A DNA stretch of 64,000 nucleotides, taken from NCBI RefSeq assembly GCF_902806685.2, contig NC_048556.1, forward strand, positions 8,308,001 through 8,372,000. The letters run 5' to 3'. The notes beneath the pieces were generated by a model. The model saw nothing but the letters and a program-made list of their open reading frames with translations, was not told the DNA's origin and ran no database searches. Of this stretch, positions 30,960 through 39,800 are shown in pieces (the stretch's first letter is position 1; each line of letters begins with the position of its first letter). The DNA comes from Maniola hyperantus (taxonomy: Eukaryota > Arthropoda > Insecta > Lepidoptera > Nymphalidae). A program made the translations under genes and the position numbers.

Positions 30960-31215
30960 ATTATAATTTTGTTAATCACCCTAATATTATAAAGGCGAAA
31001 GTTTGTGTGTATGTTTGTTACTGTTTCACGCAAAAACTACTGCGCTGTTTTGCGTAAGATTTGGCTGAAATTTAGAATGTAGAATGTAGTAGAAATGAAC
31101 CCAGAATTAACACATAGGCTACTTTTTATCCCGGAAAATCAAACGAGTTCCCGGGGTATTTTGAAAATCGAAAATCCACGCGGACGCGGACGGATCCAAG
31201 TCGCAGGCATCCGCT
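30960..31215. repeat. Decayed RTE-like LINE 3' end
   Basis: CCTAATATTATAAAGGCGAAAGTTTGTGTGT, GGCTACTTTTTATCCCGGAAAATCAAA and GCATCCGCTAGT are the hallmark words of the family also at 62868-63112. Confidence 0.65.
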
Positions 31216-31492
31216 AGTGACCTATATGCCCTTCGTAGAAAGCACAAATTCGCAACACGCATTTTCGCGATTTTACTGGAGACCTGTCAACAGGCTATAA
31301 TATGTATAATTTTAGATATTCGCTTCGATTGGCTACCAATAAGTCGATCGTAATGCTAATGCGGCATTACTCGCCACGTAAAATTCAAAAAGTTTGGCGT
31401 ATCTTATACTATATCGATAAACCAGTTAGGTGTATTGACTATTGATACAATAACTTTATAATGTGAGCTCTTAGGTAACACTTAGGTAGACC

Positions 31493-31797
31493 AATCAACA
31501 CTGAGCTATGTTGCGCTGTGCTGTGCTATGCTCTATAATGAAGATACAAAAAAATTGCTGCGCTGCCTTTTGTAGGACTATGCTGTGTATGTGTCACCCA
31601 GTGATACGTGCTGGCTCGCTCGATATCGGGTTGATCGCCATCTCGTCTCGTTTGCACTTCTGCGCATGCATGTCGCGCTGTCAGTCACACAGCACGCCGC
31701 GTAGCGCAGCTCAATGTTTGTAGAAACAACATAGCACCAGAAAGTTAGGTTAGCTGAGCACAGCACAGCGCAGCATAGCTCAATGTTGATTGGTCAC
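31493..31797. mobile_element. TIR element with GCTGTGCTGTGCT arms, about 305 bp
   Basis: The termini GACCAATCAACACTGAGCTATG / CATAGCTCAATGTTGATTGGTC are inverted repeats, followed inside by TTGCGCTGTGCTGTGCT / AGCACAGCACAGCGCA. No coding capacity. Only one copy seen. Confidence 0.8.
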
Positions 31798-31806
31798 CCT
31801 TGGGCT

Positions 31807-33290
31807 TAGATCTATAGAGCGTATTTTGACTTTACTTTTAAAGTTAAAAAGAGACACGACCTCCCTACGATTTATTTTACGACCTCCCTGGCGCTGCTGT
31901 AAGCGCTGTGGTCTTGTTCGTGTGAGGTCCCGGGATCGATTCCGGGCAGGGGCTTGGAATTTCATAATAGGCTACTTGACTCATATCTAATTTCGTCCAA
32001 TAAATGATTATTTATTATAGTATTTTGCTTAAGACAACGAAATATATCAATAACAATTATTAAAAACGCAGGATGGATATATAAATCCAATTTAAAAAAT
32101 ACAGTTTTTATTTTTATTTGAAACGCAGAAAACGCTGTCAGCCATGATGTGACGTCATTAAATATGTAAACAAAGAAATGTCATCCCTATGTCACGCGGG
32201 GACTCAACGTAGTATCCATATATATAAAATTTAGAGTCCTGACTAACTTATATATCAACGCACAGCCTAAACAGCTGGTCCTAGATACATGAAATTTGGT
32301 GGGTGTGTTCTTTGTAGGTAAAGAGAAGGTATCCACTAGGAAAGGATTTTTTGAAATTCCACCCCTGAGTGGGTTAAATGGAGGTTTGAAATTTATGAAG
32401 TCCACGCGGGCGAAGTCACGTGCATAAGCTAGTTTTTATATATTTCTAAAAACTCATAGTAAACGTAAAAAAATATCGTTTTCTCTTTATAAATTGAATA
32501 AGTTATTAAGTAAGACTTACAACAAAGTGATCTTTGCAAAAATAAATTTGGGTTGAAGTCGTTAGTCATATAGGATCCCTTTAAGCAAGTCTTTGCGTGT
32601 TACGTATATTTATTTCACTGGGCACTCTAATCCACAACTTTTCTGTGGTCTTTATCGATGCGTTTTTTACTTTCTCGGATGATACAATTACGATAATTAC
32701 TATATTTTTCATGTAAACTAGTATAGAAGTCATGTTTATTAAACTTTGGGCGGTTATGCTGTTGTTTACAAATGCATGACGTCAGAGCACAGATAATCTA
32801 TCGGCCAAACATGGCCGACCAGTGTTTTCACCTGTCTAAGAAAAATATATTTTTAAATTAAAGTTTTACGGTTATTAGGGCGCAAAAAAATATAGTGTTA
32901 ATTTTTTTGATATAATAGGACAAATATTAACCATTTAAGACCAACTTAAAAAAAGTGTCAAGTAGCCTATTTCTACCAGTCTGGTCTGGTGGTAGGCTTC
33001 GGCCGTGGCTAGTTACCACTCTACCAGCAAAGCCGTGCCGCCAAGCGATTTGACGTTCCGCTACGATACCGTGTAGAAATAGAAGGGGTAGGTATAAGTT
33101 TAATAAAAAACCAAACCCCTTCCAGGTTAGCCCGCTTCTATCTTAGATTGCATCATCACTTACCACCAGGTGAGATTGCAGTCAAGGGGTAACTTATATC
33201 TAATAAAAAGACTGCTTGTTAGAGACATAAATCTATCCTATTTTAAGTCTGAGCAAAATCAAAGTACCTACGCTCTATAATAAATAAATA
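31807..33290. mobile_element. MITE-1 split by SINE-B, itself split by the 1-kb TIR element
   Basis: 31807-31860 is the left arm of MITE-1 (CTATAGAGCGTATTTTGACTT...AAAGAGAC) and 33212-33285 the right arm (GAGACATAAATCTATCC...AAGTCTGAGCAAAATCAAAG...GCTCTATA). Between them is SINE-B: head 31872-31967 (B-box-like GGGATCGATTCCGGG) and body 32970-33205 (GGTCTGGTGGTAGGCTTCGG ... GCCGCCAAGCGATTT). SINE-B is interrupted by the TIR element at 31970-32967. Confidence 0.75.
31970..32967. mobile_element. 1-kb non-autonomous TIR transposon, copy 2
   Basis: Same TIRs (GGCTACTTGAC / GTCAAGTAGCC) with flanking TA, and colinear with 9581-10582 over its whole length; differences are scattered substitutions and one-base indels. 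No transposase frame. Inserted into a SINE-B copy. Confidence 0.88.
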
Positions 33291-33674
33291 AATAAAAAGT
33301 CTGCTATAGATTTCAGCTTTAGCTCAAATCAAAAGTAGATACCGGTACTTCTCTCAGTGGATAGAGTACCTATAGTACGCGCTCAAGTACGCGGTCTCCA
33401 TACGGTATCCTCCAACGACCTCTTTAGCATATTCAAACATGAGTCTGGCATACAAGAACTGTCACTGCCAGAACGTCACTAGAATTCCATTTTCAATTAT
33501 TCCGTCACTGTGTCAAATTCACTTCTGTCCGTGTTTATTTGGATAACAATTTTGTATAAATTCCGAATTTAATGTTTAACTTTTAATCGATATTAAATAT
33601 AATACTTAACAAGTGCTAAGAATGGTAATAGTTTAAGTAATTCAGATGTTCAGAGACCCATTCGAGGATATCCG

Positions 33675-33803
33675 ATGGAGTGTAAGCCGAGCGATAGTAA
33701 GAAATTATTTAAAGTTTTCGAGGCAGCTAAACGCAAACGGACCAGGAAGAAGCGCGAAGGAAATGACGACAGTAACTCTCTAGCTACGGACGAATCTAAC
33801 GGT
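33675..33803 (+). CDS. Novel gene exon 1 (start codon)
   Basis: ATG in the context CCGATGG; donor GGT/GTAAGT; 43 residues, phase 0. The product MECKPSDSKKLFKVFEAAKR is followed by KRTRKKREGNDD, a possible nuclear localisation signal. An out-of-frame ATG at 33646 precedes it. Confidence 0.8.
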
Positions 33804-36800
33804 GTAAGTTTCAGGTTATAAGTATTTAATAGGTATATACATCGATGGTAGTAGTCAGGGGTCAGGATGTAAGTACAAGTTGTGGTTGCTAATTTGTCAG
33901 TTGACACTCGAAATGTAGGTAGGTTTGTAATAACTTAGCAAAAGAAGTGTGTCGGTTCTCCTCAATTTCTGCATTGATATTTTTTTGCCAAGTTGTTGCC
34001 AAATATCTGCATTGTAGGGTAGATAGGAGATACGAACCTACAAAGAAAGTTAACAATCCAGAGACGAACGCTGGCTTTTATTCCGTAAAATTAGAGTAAC
34101 CTAAGAATTTTTAAAAACCTGAAGTCGCAGGCCCTGTGAAACCTACTAGAAAACCTGAAATCTAGTTAAAAAATCAAGTGCGCAAATGCGGTGGTGGTGT
34201 TGGTACGCACATCTAGTTCGCGACAGGTTGACATGGCAGTAGGGGTATGAGGCGGGGGGACGCCCCGCACTGGGTTAGCCCGGGGAGTGTGTCGCCCCAC
34301 ACACTATACTATGTCGACCTGTCGCGAATTTATAGGTAATTATTGGAAATTGTAGGTAAGTAGTTACCTACTCGGATTACAATTTTATGAAATAACTTCA
34401 GGTTTGCCAAGGGAACGGGCGTCGGGCATCGTCTGCCAAGGCAAGCCTGCAAGATCTCCCACCGGCTACAGACGGCGACTGCGTTCAAGATAATACCAAA
34501 AGGTTATTCAAATACCTACCTAAGAATTTACCTACTTTAAATGGTTTAGTAGATGTTGTAAAAATATACTTATCATCATTATCACCCATTTCCGGCTCAC
34601 TACTAAGCACAGATCTCTCAGAATGAGAAGAGTTGAGGCCATCGAGTGGACACGCTGTCCAAGTGCCGTGGTGATTGGCAGACTTATCACACCTTTGAGA
34701 ACATTATGGAAAACTCTCAGGTTAGGTAAGAAGTAAGTAGGTATGTAGGTTTCCTCGCGATGTTTTTCTTCACAGATAAGCACGATAAGTGCTTGTCCTG
34801 GATCGAACACCGGACCCCCGAATAGAGACGGGCGAAGTCTTACCCACGGTAAGAACGAGGAGCGGTTTGCTTTGCTTTTGAGGTCTGTTCACCGCTGAGG
34901 AATGAAACGTCCACTGCTCGACATAGGTCTCTTGTAGGGACTTCCACGCGCGATCTTGGCCTGGGATCCAGCGTCTGCTTGCGACTCTCGTCGTATTGCT
35001 AACGCTGCGCTTTTCGGTCCCTATTCCAGCATCCTTGAGATCCCCAACGTCTATCGGTTCTTCGAACTATATGCCCTCCCAGTCAATATACTGTAGATGC
35101 GTACCTACCGTCGACTCTAAGAGTGATATCTATAGAGCGCACTCTGGCTTAGCTTAGACTTAAGACAGAGTTAAAACGAGACAGAGCTATAGTCTCACAT
35201 AAACCTGTCTCTTTTGAACTCAATCTTAAGTCTGAGTTAAGTCAAAGTGCGCTCTATAGATCTCAGCCTAAAACCTGAGCCTAATCTGCTTATCCACAGA
35301 GAAAGGGACAGCAGTCCATCGATGCCGCGATCACCTGCCGATGTGCACCGTTCTTCCCGATCGCCTCGCCGAAACCGACGCATTGCGTATGTAATTCAAT
35401 AATATACTAACAACCTATAGTCTGCGACAGGTCGAGATGGTCATCGGGGGTATGAGTTGGGGGGATGCCTCGGACACCCGAGCTCAGCCGTTCCGGGTTA
35501 GGGCGGGGGCTGGGCGGGTGTGCGGAGCGTTCCCTCCCTGATTGCCATCTCGACCTGTTGCCTACTATACTTATCTAAATGGATACGTCATTAGGTGTAC
35601 CACGTATCTTTATCTGCTTATTGATATGTCAAATTAATGATCCCCAAAAAATCTAAAGTTTTTCGTCGTTGCGTCGTCACATTAGCAATCCTATTAGAAT
35701 TATACCTACTTATCAAGAACTTATTTTAATAATTGGTGGGTACCTACTCTATGATGGATCAGTGAAGAGACTCCAAAAAATTTGGATCTCGAAGGGGTTT
35801 GAGGTTTTTGGTTTGGTAGTACCTACTTACCTAATAACAAAAGTAAAGCAATATATTTCTACGTATTTCCCGAAAATAATGGTTGTAACAAATTGCAGGA
35901 GAGAAGGCATATCCCTGGCTCTCAAAGCCGGTCTTGTATCAACACCTCGCTCTATTTCACCAGCTGCACAGGTATTTATCAACTTTGAATTAAATAAATA
36001 CTTACTCAGGCAACAGAGGCCCATATTTTGTTACTAAAAGTACAATACTTATGAAACTATGTTAGCACTTACATACGTACATATTTTTAAATGGATTCTT
36101 ATATTTTATTTTTGGCAGGGCTGTGAAGATGCTATCGAATCTATTCCCCAAGATCAAGACTCCTTCATTTATGCATTTTTAGAGGAAGCCATAAAGAGGG
36201 ACAAAAAGAAGTAAGCCCCTTTTGTAGGTACCTGTCTATAGTACTAGTAGTGACTGCAAAGTATCATCTAAACCTGCGCGATCGAAGCGATTACGAAGCG
36301 GGTAGGTACGTCAGCCGCTCAGCGGTTGCCTTCCACGATATTTAGTAGCGCACACCTACGCAAGTGGCAGTCACGTAGCTGTACGTACAAATTCGCCTCG
36401 TGGACGTTCCTGTTTCGCGTCTAGCATCCTGCGCATGACGCGCAGCTGGTATGTCCGTAGTTAAAGTAGGACCTTTGTTTAGCAGTCATGTTTGTTTTAC
36501 AGTTTATCGGTTCCCTTATAATTGCCAAACCATACTCTTTAGATTTTGTGATAGGTAGGTAACATTAGCGTTGTAATTCGTATATTGTTTTATCCCCATA
36601 GGCACCGACACGCGCGAAGGCATGAGGAGATCCGTACAATTCGAAATCAAGACGCATCTATCGCAAGAGACAGCCACAAACATGATCGAAGACATCGAGA
36701 TGATCACAGGGAATGCGAAAAGTAAGGCTTGGACAAAGACGCGTAAGGGCACTGTCTTACGAGGACACCAGTGGCGGTGGTGGTGGTGGTGGACAACTAG

Positions 36801-39800
36801 ATGTCTAAGGCTCTCTGGAGGGTATCTCACCTGGTGTCCCTTTGGTTACGGCTGACGGTATCACCCCCTGGTGGCACAACCACTAATATGTGGCTTTATA
36901 GCTATTTGGCCTCTCAATAACTATCAACAACAGTAGGTACTTATTTCTCGTTTGGTCATGACTGACGGTCTTGCACGTCTATTCCAATGATTGCGCGTAC
37001 GATTAAGAGCACGTCACACTGCGTAGTCTTTGTCTATTTCACATTTCCAACCTCTGAAACCGATCCAATACATCGGTTTTCCATTGCGAGCTCTACAGTA
37101 TCTGCAGAAACCTTTGATTTTTTTTTATTAATTTTTTAAATAATAAAAATTGTGTGTAAAAGGGTCACAAAAGAAGAAAGGCCCGCGATAGACCAAGCAG
37201 CCCTGCTGGAAACATTTGCAAAGTTGTGTGCTCAGATGAATGAGAAGACTGCACGTAATCCTGATGTTGATCCAGTTGTAAGAATGTCATTTTTGTTTTA
37301 TGTACTTATAGATGTTGATGCTAAATGCGGTTTTGACTTTACGGTGTTACGATTTGTTGGCTCCTTTATGCTTCAGAACATTGCCAAGTACAGTTAAATT
37401 CAAACTTATGAGAAGTTGGTCACAAATTACAGAATTATTTTGGGGCAGTAATAGATTTTCCGTCACTGTCTTTCCGTACTGTACCTCTAACGGCTAACTT
37501 CTCAGCCGCCAGAAATATCGAAGAAAAGTTAACTTACTTCTTGTTTTATTTCAGCCGAGATCACATAGCCATAAATCCTTACAGTGTGAAGTACTGTCAA
37601 GGCGAGATTCATTCGACGTAGACCATCAACCAGTACGCCTCAGAAGTCGCGACCATTCTAAAGACCGACATTCACCATCGAAAATACGCAGTTATGAGAA
37701 CTTTCGTGATAGACTCCATAGCCGTGAGCATGTTGAAATTCCACGCGATGATCGAAAAGAAAAATGTGTTTATCGCCCTTCTTATGAAAAAGAACAAAGA
37801 TATGCAAGCAAAGTCAACGTCATCAGGAATCACGAAGATGAAAGATATCGTGATTATCCCCCAGAAAGAACTGCTACTAGAAGTTGCATTAACGGTTTTT
37901 ATAGGCCTCGTGAACCCGATCGAAGAGCTGACAGAGATTATGACGACAGAAGGGATCTTCGAAAGTATGAAGACAAAAGACGTATATGCGAACAGAAAAC
38001 TAGTAGAAGCTTTGATATGCACAGAGAAGGATATGTCGACGATGACGCGTATTACCGCAGGACATCTAGAAGCGATGGACTGAGAGATAAAACCTTGGAC
38101 GATAGAGATGACAGAGATAGAAGATATTACGACAGAGGTAATAGAGATAAATATTATGATGATAAAGAACGACAGAGGCACTTTGCTAATTTGCCAAGTA
38201 AAGATCGTCGTTCGAAGCGGAATCCAGAGCGATTCGATAGAATTAATGAAAGAGATAGAATGTCTGTAGTATCAAGAGATGATGATTATAAAGACAGGGA
38301 AAGATACTCGGAAAGAGAAAGGGGTTCGGGCCTCAGCGTAGCAGATGGGGAAACTAGTACCATGAGTGGAAGAAGCAACTGCTTGAAAGTGGTCAAGGTC
38401 AGTTTGAAGTCATTCTATTCAATAAAGTCGCTTGACAGCGACCTAATATTGAAGGTGCGTTCCTAAAGTGGAATAGCAGCCTAAAGTGCCTAACCTGGAA
38501 GCGGTAGGTATGGCAATTTATAAACCATAAAACCCATAATCGGTGGTATCGTACTGGAACTGGTTTTAATATAGGTATAAAAAAATAGGGTGATAACAAG
38601 CGTAACTAACTGACTAAAATCTGCCACCATAATGCTGCCGTCCCTTAAACCGTTATATCTGCAAAAATATATTTGAGTTATTGCTAAAAACGTGAGGGTT
38701 TACAAAAACTACTATTTCAAAAAAAGAATACATGTAGGGCCAAGGTTTTTAGTTTTTGGTTTGGTCCTACATAGCATTTTTTAGAAACATCAGTATTTAC
38801 CAATTCCCATATTTTTTGGCAATAACTTTTAGTTTTTTTTTCGCAAATTGACGCAGCCGTGAATCGGACCCACCGAATTATAATTATTAATAGTGCACAC
38901 CACTGGGACCAAAAAGTCGGTTTTACTTAGGATCCTACCGACTGCGCCACTTATTGTTACAAAATTATATACTTGTCATAACTATAGTGCCGATTTTTAA
39001 TTACTATCGTACAATTCCTTAGTATATTTTGTTGTATTATTTTATTAATATTTGCTCTTAATTTATAGCAAGAAATATCTGAGCAGCGGGAGGCGATGGA
39101 CAAGATGATGAAGCTGTGGAAAGAGTTGATGCGGTGCTTCAAAGACATATCCCAAACTCAAGGGCGAGACAAAGATATTAATGTTAGTTCTTAATTAAAT
39201 ATTTACAGACTCTATTCAAGAGCTCTAAAGCACTAGAAATGTTTCAGTGCCGATTGAAATCACAATGACTCCCCGTAAGTTTTTGTGATTCAAATAGGCC
39301 TACTTACTAAATCACAAAAATGCAAGTGACTTCAACAAAAGCATAGAGTAAGGATATTATATTACATGCAGAGGTTGTACGAAGCCATCTAGACCGAGCA
39401 ATCGTACGGTAAGTGCGAGCGAAGGTGCGACCCGAACTGGCTTATGTTATACGTAGTTAGGGCCCTACGTGGATGCGTCGTCGTGGTCGTCATTTACCAC
39501 GAGATCAATGGGCCCTTTCATAAAAGGTGGGTAACTTGCGGTGTGACGTCGCATCGCAAGAATGACACCTCAATTCTCATTAACATCCACGATGCGTTAT
39601 GCCGATCCATAGCAATTGCTGATTGTGACAGCCAAGTGGTTAGGACGTCCGCCTCCTAATCGGAGGTCGGGGGTTCGATCCCGGGCTCCTCTAACTTTTC
39701 GGTGTTACGTGCGTTTTAATTAGTTAAATATCACTTGCTTTAAAGGTGAAGGAAAACATCGTGAGGATACCTACAACTACATGCCTCAAGAGTTCTCCAT

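Larger units (their letters stand above)
30174..33640. other. Intergenic spacer osa to next gene
   Basis: No exon recognised. 30200-30960 is AT-rich with nothing to name. An RTE-like 3' fragment lies at 30960-31215 and a TIR foldback at 31493-31797. A nested stack of three elements follows at 31807-33290. 33290-33640 should hold the promoter and 5' UTR of the next gene; no TATA box or initiator could be fixed. Confidence 0.6.
33804..37162 (+). other. Introns 1-6 of the novel gene
   Basis: Repeats fill much of the non-exon space: a GC-rich foldback (34215-34333), SINE-A (34572-34840), an RTE C-terminal fragment (34890-35080), MITE-1 (35125-35275) and a second GC-rich foldback (35424-35567). 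A GTG run at 36771-36792 is a microsatellite. The rest is unremarkable. Confidence 0.6.

Noticed and set aside
37672..38181. 169-codon reverse-strand frame of hydrophobic residues
   Set aside because: Antisense of the Arg/Asp-rich exon 8; complementing charged codons yields Ile/Ser/Phe runs that imitate membrane helices.
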